From: JAFGXT01 sp963677165
GTDB taxonomy: Bacteria > Verrucomicrobiota > Lentisphaeria > Victivallales > SZUA-371
Length of the DNA stretch: 64,000 nt
Reading direction: 5' to 3'
NCBI GenBank assembly: GCA_963677165.2
Contig: CAXXSX010000001.1
Coordinates: 372,001-436,000 of the forward strand
This document shows positions 34,545 to 42,423 of the stretch, piece after piece. How positions within the stretch are numbered: position 1 is the stretch's first letter; each line of letters opens with the position of its first letter. The translations under genes were made by a program, and so were the position numbers. The notes beneath the pieces were generated by a model. That model saw only the letters and a list, made by a program, of their open reading frames with translations. It was not told the DNA's origin and did not search any database.

Positions 34545-37500
34545 ATGAATAGAATTGCTTTCCTCAATAAAGCCATTAAGCAGTCCGGCTGTATTTTTTT
34601 TGTTTTTTTTATATTTTTGTGTTCATATCTACACGGCGAGCAGAGCAGCAGGAAGTATAATGTTCTCTGCCTGATGTCTTCACATCCCGGAAGTCCTCGC
34701 GATGAGCGGTTTTTTTCTTCCTTTAGAAAAGAACTGAAGAAAAAGTTTCCTGCCGCCAGAGTTTTCTCCGAATACCTTGACATGAAACGTTTTTCTGACA
34801 AGCGTCAGTTTGAGCGAGAAAAAAAATTGCTTGCAGATAAGTATCATGCTGGTTTTCTTAATATTGTGGTTTGTGCTGATTATGAAGCTCTTGAATTTGT
34901 GGTCAAGGTCAGGAGGGCTTTATTTGACAAGGTTCCGGTAGTTTTTGGTGGCGTCAATGAATGTGAGTCGGTGCTGCTGAAGAAAAATAGTAATATTACC
35001 GGAATTGTCAGTAAGCTGAATATGCAGTCAATTATTGACGTTGTCCTGAAGCTTTTCCCCGAAACAAAAGAACTTGTTTTAATATATGACAATACTCCGG
35101 CGGGCCAGGCGTATCGTCGTATATTTGACGCTGCGCTTCCAGAAGTATTTCGAAAACATCATAGGCTTGAAGTGAAATACCTCTCAGGTAGAGACTTGAC
35201 GACAGAACAGATGATTTCATCACTGACAGTTTTTTCTCCAGGACGTCTGGGGCTTTGGGGATGCTGGTTTCGGGATGTTGAAGGTAATTGGATTGATGAG
35301 AATGACTTGAATAGGAGATTGGCAGAAATAGACAGTATTCCATTGTTTGCCATTTCCGGAATGATGCCCGGAGTCATGGGAGCCAGAAATGATTCAATGG
35401 CAATGCAGGGAAGGGAGGCTGCTGGTATGGCTGCCGCCATATTAAAAGGGGCAATGGCAGATAGTTTGCCGGTGAAAACGATTGAAGCCAATGAGTACAT
35501 TTTTGATCATATTGCACTTGATCGTTGGGGCGTTGGTCATGATTTGCTTCCGCCTGGGGTAGAGTTGCTTAATCGTCCGTTCATGGAGACGCACTCCAAC
35601 CAGATTTTAATTGCGATTGCAATGCTGGTCATTCAGGCTGTGGTAATTGTATTGCTCGGAATCAGTGTTACCAAAAGGATCCGGGCCGAACGGGGGATGA
35701 GTGAGATATCCCGTGATTTCAGTTCTATTTTCAATAGCATTAGAGATGCGGTTATTATCACAAACAATGCCGGAGTCATCAAAAGGATCAATCCCGCTGC
35801 GCTTGAATTGTGTGGCTGGGAAAAAGATGAGGCCATAGGATGTTCTGTTGATAAGGTTCTTGCTTTGAAAGTACTGGGATCGCATCGTTCATTGAAGCTT
35901 CCTTTGGAGGAAGTTTTGTCCCAGAGGAAAGTTGTTGGGTCCGGGGTTACTGCTGATATGACTTCCCTTTCCGGAGTGGGACACCGGATTAATTATACTG
36001 TTTCTCCAGTTATAAATAATAAGAATACCATAATTGGAGTCATCATTGTGCTGAATGACGTTACGGGGGAATACAAGAGTCGCGAGTCACTAATGATTGC
36101 GGAAGAACGTTTCAGGATCATGTTTGACCATACCCCTGTAATGATTGCACTGATGACTCCCAATGGAACTCCACTTTATTACAATAAGTCGTGGATAGAC
36201 AACTCCGGATATTCCCATGATGCCCTGATTAAGCTTAAGCATGAAGAGATGAATGACAGAGAAGGTTCCCGGAAAATTCGTGAAGCTACAGAAAAAATCT
36301 CAAACAAAAGCTCAATGAGAGCCTCGTTTGAAAGGATGTTGCAACTTCCCAACGGAAATTCTTTTGAACTTAAAGATACTATTCTTCCAGTTTTTGACAG
36401 CCGGGGGAAGGTTAAGTTTTTAATTGATATTTCTACCAATATTTCAATCGAAGCAAAAGCCCGTAAGGAATTAAAGTGGGAAAGGGAACAACGTGAATTG
36501 ATTCTTGATAACGCATCCGAGATTATTATGCATCTTGACCAGAATATGTGCGTGTTATGGACAAACCGGAACCCCGGAAATCCTTCGAAGAGTCCGGATG
36601 AAGTCGTTGGAATGCATTATCATGATGTTCTTTTCGGTGCAAATACGATACTTGAGGATTGTCCGGTGAGGAAAGCTTTTGTTTCCGGACAACCTCAGAG
36701 TGGCGAGGTTACTACTGCTGATGGTCTTGCTCTGCTTGTTTCAGTTGCTCCAGTGAAAGAGGAGTCCAGGCATATTCGGGGCGCTGTGGTAACCTGTATG
36801 GATATGACAGAGGTACGCAGTCTTGAAAGACAACTGCTGCATTCCCAGAAGATGGATGCCGTTGGGAAGCTTGCCGGTGGCGTGGCACATGATTTTAATA
36901 ATATTATCCAGGTTGTTTTGGGGTATGGGGACCTTATAAAATCAAAACTCAATGACCCGAAAGCTTTGAAGATGTGGGACAATGTGCTTGATGCTGGAAA
37001 GTCGGCAAGGCGTTTGGTTCGGCAGCTTCTTACTTTCTCCCGTGCTGACGAAAATTCTTCCCGGACAGTTGAAGATCTTAATGATGTCTTAATGAATTTC
37101 AAGAAGATGATTGTACGCGTATTGGGGGAAGATATTAATTTCCAGCTTAAACTGGATTCTGATGAACTGAATGTGAACATGGATATCGGACAGATAGAGC
37201 AAGTCCTGATGAATCTGTGTGTCAACGCAAGGGATGCGATGCCGCATGGCGGCAAACTGACGATATCTGCATTTGAGACCGATTATGCTCCGGTTGTGTC
37301 ATCTACGGGGGGGATTGGATTGCGGGGACGTTTTGCCTGTTGTGAGATTACGGATACCGGCTGTGGAATTCCTATGGATGTTCAGTCACGCATCTTTGAG
37401 CCGTTTTTTACCACGAAAGAGGCGGGAAAAGGTACTGGGCTGGGACTTGCAACCTCATATGCCATTATCGAGCGTCACGATGGTATTATTACTGTTAACA

Positions 37501-38009
37501 GCGCGATAGACAAGGGAACGGTTTTCAGGTTTTTCCTGCCGATGGCGGATGTAGCTGCGCTCCCGACAGAGATGCTTCAGTCCGGAGTCGATATTGGCTT
37601 GTTTCATTCGGCAAAAGGTGAAACCATATTACTGGTCGAAGATGAACCAATGGTAATGGAAATAGGCACAACGCTTTTGAAAAGTGCCGGTTATAATGTT
37701 ATTCAGGCGGAAAATGGGAAACAGGGCATAGAAGTATTCGACGCCAATGTTGATAAAATTGATCTGGCTCTGCTTGATGTTATCTTACCGGAGATGTCAG
37801 GAAAAGTTGTTGCGGAGCATATTGAGAAGATGAAGCCGGGTGTACCGATATTGTTTTGCAGTGGTTATACTGCGGACATTATTGATAGCAGTGATATTGA
37901 AAATCGTCTGGTGCGTAAGCCTTATAATCCGGGATTGCTGCTTAAACGGATTTTCGAAGAACTTGAGCGTCACAATCGTTTTTCGGAAAACGGCGAAAAG
38001 GTTGTTTAA
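34545..38009 (+). CDS. Hybrid sensor histidine kinase: ABC-binding-type sensor, three PAS, HisKA, HATPase, receiver
   Basis: About 1154 residues. A signal/anchor helix near residue 15 is followed by an exported region (about 40-320) like the ABC_sub_bind sensor domain (VPVVFGGVNE, ELVLIYDNTPAGQAYRR). A membrane helix lies near 350-370. Three PAS domains start near 385 (FSSIFNSIRDAVIITNNAG), 515 (FRIMFDHTPVMIALM) and 650 (LILDNASEIIMHLDQ). HisKA has the phospho-His in GGVAHDFNN near 778; the ATPase shows NLCVNARDAMP, DTGCGIP and GKGTGLGLATS. The C-terminal receiver has ILLVEDEP, phospho-Asp in ALLDVILPEMSG near 1075 and RKPY. The receiver is terminal and has no output domain, so a separate response regulator or phosphotransfer protein must exist elsewhere. 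Confidence 0.93.
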   Translation: MNRIAFLNKAIKQSGCIFFVFFIFLCSYLHGEQSSRKYNVLCLMSSHPGSPRDERFFSSFRKELKKKFPAARVFSEYLDMKRFSDKRQFEREKKLLADKYHAGFLNIVVCADYEALEFVVKVRRALFDKVPVVFGGVNECESVLLKKNSNITGIVSKLNMQSIIDVVLKLFPETKELVLIYDNTPAGQAYRRIFDAALPEVFRKHHRLEVKYLSGRDLTTEQMISSLTVFSPGRLGLWGCWFRDVEGNWIDENDLNRRLAEIDSIPLFAISGMMPGVMGARNDSMAMQGREAAGMAAAILKGAMADSLPVKTIEANEYIFDHIALDRWGVGHDLLPPGVELLNRPFMETHSNQILIAIAMLVIQAVVIVLLGISVTKRIRAERGMSEISRDFSSIFNSIRDAVIITNNAGVIKRINPAALELCGWEKDEAIGCSVDKVLALKVLGSHRSLKLPLEEVLSQRKVVGSGVTADMTSLSGVGHRINYTVSPVINNKNTIIGVIIVLNDVTGEYKSRESLMIAEERFRIMFDHTPVMIALMTPNGTPLYYNKSWIDNSGYSHDALIKLKHEEMNDREGSRKIREATEKISNKSSMRASFERMLQLPNGNSFELKDTILPVFDSRGKVKFLIDISTNISIEAKARKELKWEREQRELILDNASEIIMHLDQNMCVLWTNRNPGNPSKSPDEVVGMHYHDVLFGANTILEDCPVRKAFVSGQPQSGEVTTADGLALLVSVAPVKEESRHIRGAVVTCMDMTEVRSLERQLLHSQKMDAVGKLAGGVAHDFNNIIQVVLGYGDLIKSKLNDPKALKMWDNVLDAGKSARRLVRQLLTFSRADENSSRTVEDLNDVLMNFKKMIVRVLGEDINFQLKLDSDELNVNMDIGQIEQVLMNLCVNARDAMPHGGKLTISAFETDYAPVVSSTGGIGLRGRFACCEITDTGCGIPMDVQSRIFEPFFTTKEAGKGTGLGLATSYAIIERHDGIITVNSAIDKGTVFRFFLPMADVAALPTEMLQSGVDIGLFHSAKGETILLVEDEPMVMEIGTTLLKSAGYNVIQAENGKQGIEVFDANVDKIDLALLDVILPEMSGKVVAEHIEKMKPGVPILFCSGYTADIIDSSDIENRLVRKPYNPGLLLKRIFEELERHNRFSENGEKVV

Positions 38010-38074
38010 GTTGTCGGATTTATCCAAAAAATTGATCCTTTGTAATAAAATCCAGTCTTTTGCCGTAAAATGAT

Positions 38075-38102
38075 TTGCAAGATACATATCAGGTAGTATA
38101 TT
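38075..38102 (+). promoter_or_regulatory. Promoter of rplU
   Basis: TTGCAA (38075-38080) and TATATT (38097-38102) with 16-bp spacing, leaving a leader of about 85 nt. I see no obvious leader hairpin. Confidence 0.5.
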
Positions 38103-38192
38103 ACAGCTTTTTGATGTTTGAATTAAAGCCCTCAAGCTTAAACGGAATATTGATTTTTAACTGAATAATAAATAATATTGGAGTGACAAAAC

Positions 38193-38504
38193 ATGTATGC
38201 AGTCATCGAAACCGGCAGCAAGCAGTATAAAGTAACCCAGGACGATGTTTTCGCCATTGAAAAGCTCGAAGGCGAAGCCGGAACTAAAGTTTCATTTGAA
38301 AAAGTTATCGCAGTAGGCGAAGAAGGCGGAGAGCTGAAATGTGGCGCTGATGTTTCCAGTGTTACTGTTGACGCTGAAATCGTTGATCAGTTCCGCGGTG
38401 ACAAGCTGACCGTATTTAAAATGAAAAGACGTAAGGGATACCGTCGGAAAAACGGTCATCGTCAGAACCTTACTTCCGTTAAAATCACTGCAATCAACGC
38501 CTAA
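38193..38504 (+). CDS. rplU: 50S ribosomal protein L21
   Basis: 103 residues, typical for L21. MYAVIETGSKQYKV at the start, GTKVSFEKVIAV in the middle and KMKRRKGYRRKNGHRQ near the C-terminus are diagnostic; the last contacts 23S rRNA. L21 usually sits beside rpmA (L27), but here purC follows after 32 nt, so the usual pair is split. It has its own upstream promoter. Confidence 0.97.
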   Translation: MYAVIETGSKQYKVTQDDVFAIEKLEGEAGTKVSFEKVIAVGEEGGELKCGADVSSVTVDAEIVDQFRGDKLTVFKMKRRKGYRRKNGHRQNLTSVKITAINA

Positions 38505-38536
38505 ACCGTTTTTACGGGTATAAGGGATTGATTCAG

Positions 38537-39436
38537 ATGAAATACGATAAGAACGGAGCATTACTGGAAAGCGCTGTTGAAGGCGTCAAGCTGATTAACC
38601 GCGGCAAAGTCCGGGATATTTATGATCTCGGCGACAGCCTGCTGTTTGTGGCTTCTGACCGCATCAGTGCTTTTGATGTAATTATGCCGAACGGGATTCC
38701 GAAAAAGGGTAAACTCCTTACTCAGGTTTCCCTGTTCTGGTTTGAATTCATGGACTGGATTCCAAACCATTTGATTACGGCTGATATGTCATCTCGTCCG
38801 GAACTGAAAGATTATGTTGATGATCTTCAGGGACGTGCGATGATCGTTAAAAAGGCGAAACCGCTTCCTGTTGAATGTATTGTGCGTGGTTACCTGATTG
38901 GCAGCGGATGGAAGGATTATCAGAAGACTGGAATGGTTTCTGGCATAAAACTCCGTGACGGATATCGTCAGGCTGAAAAACTTGATGAAGCTTTGTTTAC
39001 TCCTTCTACCAAGGCTGAACAGGGCGATCACGACGAGGCTATCTCCTACGAACAGGTAGTTGAGCTTATCGGACAGGAAAAAGCGGAAAAGATCAGAGAT
39101 CTTTCGCTGAAAATCTACAATACCGCAGCGGACTATGCCAAAGAAAAGGGCATTATTCTAGCTGATACCAAATTTGAGTTCGGTGAACTTGATGGTGAAA
39201 TTATTTTGATCGACGAAGTGCTGACTCCGGATTCAAGCCGTTTCTGGCCCGCAGAACAGTATGAAGTCGGATGCAGTCCTCCGAGTCTGGACAAGCAGTA
39301 TGTGCGCGATTATCTTGAAACCCTCGACTGGAACAAACAGGCTCCCGGCCCGAATCTTCCGGAAGAAGTGGTTATGAAAACGACTGAAAAATACCTCAGC
39401 GCATATCGTCAGCTTGCCGGCAAAGAACTGGTTTAA
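38537..39436 (+). CDS. purC: Phosphoribosylaminoimidazole-succinocarboxamide synthase
   Basis: 299 residues from the ATG at 38537, with AAGGGA nine bases upstream. It joins CAIR and aspartate with ATP to give SAICAR in purine biosynthesis. Motifs are NRGKVRDIYDLGD, FVASDRISAFDVIMPNGIPKKG (substrate loop region), VECIVRGYLIGSGWKDYQKTG and LIDEVLTPDSSRFWP. The length and GSGWKDYQKTG are those of the longer PurC type found in many bacteria and yeast Ade1, rather than the 237-residue E. coli type. Probably co-transcribed with rplU and followed by a terminator. Confidence 0.97.
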   Translation: MKYDKNGALLESAVEGVKLINRGKVRDIYDLGDSLLFVASDRISAFDVIMPNGIPKKGKLLTQVSLFWFEFMDWIPNHLITADMSSRPELKDYVDDLQGRAMIVKKAKPLPVECIVRGYLIGSGWKDYQKTGMVSGIKLRDGYRQAEKLDEALFTPSTKAEQGDHDEAISYEQVVELIGQEKAEKIRDLSLKIYNTAADYAKEKGIILADTKFEFGELDGEIILIDEVLTPDSSRFWPAEQYEVGCSPPSLDKQYVRDYLETLDWNKQAPGPNLPEEVVMKTTEKYLSAYRQLAGKELV

Positions 39437-39523
39437 GAACGATATAGTTAATTTTCGCTTCCGTAAGGAGCCTATGGCGACTGGAGTTTGAAGCGATACT
39501 AATGCAGTCCGTCATACGGACAA

Positions 39524-39555
39524 AAAAACGGCAACTTTTCACGGTTGCCGTTTTT
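39524..39555. terminator. Bidirectional terminator
   Basis: A 12-bp stem AAAAACGGCAAC / GTTGCCGTTTTT with eight-nt loop gives U-tracts on both strands, between purC and the convergent GH43/32-like gene. Confidence 0.9.
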
Positions 39556-39574
39556 GTGTTTATGGATGGGAGCG

Positions 39575-40486
39575 CTATACGGTTTGTAGTTTTGGAAAGC
39601 CGTTTTCCCAGAGAACTTCAGTCTGGGTCAGGTACCAGGTTTTACCCATGTCGTTATTGCCTTGATAAAACAGATAGGTTCTTCCATCATGATCTTCAAA
39701 GATATAGGGATGACCGGATTCGCTGGAGTTCCATTCTCCGGCTTTGCCGCAGGGTAAAAACGGTTCCTGGCTCAATCGTTCCCATTTTACACCATCGTTA
39801 CTTACTGCACAGCCGATTTGCTGCGGACAATTGTTGTAGGCCCCGGCATAGAACATAAAGAATTTATCATATTTATGCAGTACAGCCGGAGCTTCGATAC
39901 ATTTCTGTTCCCAGTCGAGTTCTGGTTTTAAAATGGGTTCATCGCACAGCTGTATCCAGGCGGACCGGACAAAACCGGAATTCAGCGGAGCGGAAGCTCC
40001 GGACAGCAGTTGAATTGTACCGGACGGGTCACGTGAGGCTACATACAGAAAAAGTTTATCATTATGGATTACCACGTCGGCATCAATGGCCCTGCCGTTG
40101 TTCCAGTCTCCTGCAGGATTCCAGATTGGATTAGTTGCGTTTCTGTTGAAATTAACTCCATCAATGGACGTTGCATGGCAGATTGCGTCGTTGGCTGCAT
40201 TTCCATAGGTCTGGTAAAACAGATGAATGACATTGTCAATAACAATCGCAGCCGGAGCGGCAATACCATTGTTTTCGTGATCAGGAGAGGGACTGATTTT
40301 GCCGATTTCCTGCCAGTTGTTTAAGTCTTTACTGACGGCAATCCCGATTGCCAGGTAGTAGTCGTTCGGTTCTTTGTTTCTGGCATCGTCAATTATGGTA
40401 TAGTACATCCAATATTTATCTTTAAACTTTACGACTGCCGGGTCCTTTGCGAACTCATGGCCCGACAGTTTACTTGCAAACTTCAT
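39575..40486 (-). CDS. GH43/GH32-like five-bladed propeller enzyme
   Basis: 303 residues without a signal peptide, so probably cytoplasmic. KDPAVVKFKDKYWMYYT near the N-terminus provides the first catalytic-type Asp; repeated blades read AIGIAVSKDLNNWQEIG, ICHATSIDGVNFNR, DADVVIHNDKLFLYVAS and QIGCAVSNDGVKWERL, the Asp/Trp-rich pattern of GH43, GH32 and related glycosidases. It is divergent from an AraC regulator, and its promoter shares a 23-bp element with the pseudopilin-heparinase operon, so it belongs to that regulon. It probably hydrolyses imported oligosaccharides. Exact family uncertain; a GH130-like phosphorylase is less likely. Confidence 0.8.
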   Translation of the reverse strand: MKFASKLSGHEFAKDPAVVKFKDKYWMYYTIIDDARNKEPNDYYLAIGIAVSKDLNNWQEIGKISPSPDHENNGIAAPAAIVIDNVIHLFYQTYGNAANDAICHATSIDGVNFNRNATNPIWNPAGDWNNGRAIDADVVIHNDKLFLYVASRDPSGTIQLLSGASAPLNSGFVRSAWIQLCDEPILKPELDWEQKCIEAPAVLHKYDKFFMFYAGAYNNCPQQIGCAVSNDGVKWERLSQEPFLPCGKAGEWNSSESGHPYIFEDHDGRTYLFYQGNNDMGKTWYLTQTEVLWENGFPKLQTV

Positions 40487-40524
40487 ATGCTCTGTTCCTT
40501 GTGTTTAATTCAGGTACCATCATA

Positions 40525-40553
40525 ATTATAGCGTTTTAGGTGGCTTTTTTGAA
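40525..40553 (-). promoter_or_regulatory. Weak -35/perfect -10 promoter of GH43/32-like gene
   Basis: Minus-strand TTCAAA (40548-40553), 17-bp spacer and TATAAT (40525-40530). The poor -35 and the upstream shared site suggest activator dependence. Confidence 0.6.
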
Positions 40554-40570
40554 TGTGTTTTATATACAAA

Positions 40571-40593
40571 GAAATATACTATATGCGCATTAT
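40571..40593 (-). promoter_or_regulatory. Putative AraC-family operator, copy 1
   Basis: Read on the minus strand, this 23-mer contains ATGCGCATATAGTATAT and matches copy 2 (41524-41546) at 20 of 23 positions. It ends 17 bp upstream of the -35 of the GH43/32-like gene and three bp before the -35 of the divergent araC gene, so it could activate one and repress the other. Confidence 0.75.
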
Positions 40594-40596
40594 GGC

Positions 40597-40624
40597 TTGA
40601 CATGGTAGATGTCTGATATATTAT
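40597..40624 (+). promoter_or_regulatory. Sigma-70 promoter of araC-like gene
   Basis: TTGACA (40597-40602) and TATTAT (40619-40624) with 16-bp spacing, 35 bp before the start codon. Confidence 0.75.
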
Positions 40625-40658
40625 TAATAATAACTGACAACAGCAATAAAAGGTAAAA

Positions 40659-41525
40659 ATGCAGGAAGATATTATATATTTCCCATTGCCGGACGTTGAT
40701 GAACCGGTTAAGATGTTTCTTGCCGGCGAATCGGAGTGTGACGAATCGTACAAGATATGGCGTAATGTTAACACCTCCAGATTCTTTACAATCATTTATG
40801 TTGTACGGGGATCATGTTACCTGGAAACACCGGTCGGGATGTTTTACCCGTCAGCCGGTGAAGTTTTTATTACGCATGTCAGGACGATTCATGAGTATGG
40901 TTCTGTTGATGGAAAAACATGGCATATGAAGTGGTTCAATGTTGGTGGTAAGCTGATGGAGGAATTTATAAAATGTTATGGTCTTGACAATGTCTGGCTG
41001 TTTCATAAATGCAGTGAACTGGAGAAAATGTTCGATCATGCGCTGGATATTTTCCGGAAAAATCCATTTGATGCATCTCGCCGGGCCGCTTCGGAAATGT
41101 TGGCTCTTGTAATGGCACTTGCCGACAGTATGATGCGTCAGGGGGAGGAACATAAGGCATGCAGCCCGGAAGGGAAAAAACTAAAAAAATTTATTGATGA
41201 AAACTTTTCCCGCCCGGTTACACTGGACGAAATGGCAAGCCATATTTATCGTTCCCGAGCTCAGGCTGTACGTATTTTTAAGCGTGATTGGGGTGTTACC
41301 CCTTATTCGTATTTAATCAAAATGCGCATCGAGTCTGCGAAGATCTTCCTGAGAAATACCACCCGGAGTATAAAAGAAATTTCTGCCGGTCTTTCCTTTG
41401 AAAGTGAGTTTTATTTTTCTAAAATGTTCAAGAGCAAGGTGGGAGTCTCTCCCCTGAAATACCGACATGGTGAATCCGTGTATCCGCATAGGAAACGTCC
41501 CCAAAAACCTTTTGAAGTAGATTAA
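40659..41525 (+). CDS. AraC-family transcriptional regulator
   Basis: 288 residues. The N-terminal half (VVRGSCYLETPVGMFYPSAGEVFIT, HEYGSVDGKTWHMKWFNVGG) is a cupin-type sugar-sensing domain as in AraC. The C-terminal 100 residues hold two helix-turn-helix motifs: RPVTLDEMASHIYRSRAQAVR and IKEISAGLSFESEFYFSKMF, ending KVGVSPLKYR. It sits between a divergent cytoplasmic glycosidase and a pseudopilin-heparinase-binding-protein operon; both target promoters carry the same 23-bp element. Likely a sugar-responsive activator of these flanking units. Confidence 0.94.
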   Translation: MQEDIIYFPLPDVDEPVKMFLAGESECDESYKIWRNVNTSRFFTIIYVVRGSCYLETPVGMFYPSAGEVFITHVRTIHEYGSVDGKTWHMKWFNVGGKLMEEFIKCYGLDNVWLFHKCSELEKMFDHALDIFRKNPFDASRRAASEMLALVMALADSMMRQGEEHKACSPEGKKLKKFIDENFSRPVTLDEMASHIYRSRAQAVRIFKRDWGVTPYSYLIKMRIESAKIFLRNTTRSIKEISAGLSFESEFYFSKMFKSKVGVSPLKYRHGESVYPHRKRPQKPFEVD

Positions 41526-41546
41526 AATGCGCATATTGTATATGTC
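41524..41546 (+). promoter_or_regulatory. Putative AraC-family operator, copy 2
   Basis: Contains ATGCGCATATTGTATAT and matches copy 1 at 20 of 23 positions. It overlaps the araC stop codon and ends exactly 17 bp upstream of the -35 of the next promoter, the same geometry as copy 1 with respect to the GH43/32-like gene. Confidence 0.75.
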
Positions 41547-41563
41547 TTTGTTTTTTTTCTTTA

Positions 41564-41592
41564 TTCACTCTGTAATTTATTCCATGTATAAT
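41564..41592 (+). promoter_or_regulatory. Weak -35/perfect -10 promoter of pseudopilin-heparinase operon
   Basis: TTCACT (41564-41569), 17-bp spacer, TATAAT (41587-41592), 36 bp before the pseudopilin ATG. Confidence 0.7.
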
Positions 41593-41628
41593 AAGTGTAT
41601 TGAAAATAACAAATATAGGAATTGGAAA

Positions 41629-42381
41629 ATGGAAAAGAAAAATTTCACACTCATCGAACTCCTCGTCGTGATTGCGATCATTGCTATTCTTGCCAGTATG
41701 TTGCTCCCTTCATTAAATAAAGCAAGGGAAAAAGCTAAGCAGATCAAATGTGTATCTAACGAGAGTCAAATTGCAAAATCGAACCTTATGTATGTAAACG
41801 ATAATGATGAATGGCAGTTGTGCGCCAGAAAAAATTATTATAATACTGGTAAACCAGATATTAACAACCTTGCCTTTTATAGTTGGTGGACTGATACTTT
41901 AACGACGCTGAAATATGCTCTGAATCCCGATATTTTTGATTGTCCGGGAACAGTTCATGATGGCGGCGTGTATGATGGGACTTCACAAGATAAACTTTTT
42001 CAGACAGAATATGGCCTAAATGCAAGAGGTTGGGGATATGACAATCCGAATCAGGGCTTTGGTGATGCACCGGCGCTTGAAAAGGATCACAAGTATAATT
42101 ACAACGTGAAAATATGCACAGTCCGAAAATCAAATAGTTCCATCATTCTGTTCGGCTGTAATTCCAGTGGAGATTTTGGACAGAATGGAGGTAGTTATAA
42201 AATAGGGCAGGGCATTGTAGCTCAAACATATCTATCGACTGATCCGGAAACAGCATATGCAGCTGTCAGTAATATTCATTCCAAGGGAGCTAATTACGGT
42301 TTTCTTGATGGTCATGTTGAATATTTTAAAGTTTTAGAAATCATCAGTGCTGAGAATCAGGAATTATGGAATAGATTTTAA
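41629..42381 (+). CDS. Pseudopilin-like H-X9-DG protein
   Basis: 250 residues from the ATG at 41629 (AGGA eight bases upstream); the in-frame ATG at 41527 lies upstream of the predicted promoter and is rejected. FTLIELLVVIAIIAILAS is at residues 6-23, then MLLPSLNKAREKAKQIKC. The exact H-X9-DG motif IHSKGANYGFLDGHVEYFK is near residue 225. Asn stands where Gly is expected before the cleavage Phe. First gene of an operon with a heparinase-like enzyme (42-nt gap) and a solute-binding protein, driven by an AraC-type promoter. Confidence 0.9.
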   Translation: MEKKNFTLIELLVVIAIIAILASMLLPSLNKAREKAKQIKCVSNESQIAKSNLMYVNDNDEWQLCARKNYYNTGKPDINNLAFYSWWTDTLTTLKYALNPDIFDCPGTVHDGGVYDGTSQDKLFQTEYGLNARGWGYDNPNQGFGDAPALEKDHKYNYNVKICTVRKSNSSIILFGCNSSGDFGQNGGSYKIGQGIVAQTYLSTDPETAYAAVSNIHSKGANYGFLDGHVEYFKVLEIISAENQELWNRF

Positions 42382-42423
42382 CGTTCTTTCTTTACTAATG
42401 AATTAATAAAAAGGCCGATTTTG

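Noticed and set aside
36695..37255. 186-codon open frame opposite the hybrid kinase
   Set aside because: Covers the conserved HisKA/HATPase coding region on the other strand.
41527..41628. Upstream in-frame start giving the fourth pseudopilin a 34-residue extension
   Set aside because: It would start before the predicted promoter and overlaps the AraC site; the ATG at 41629 has a proper ribosome site.
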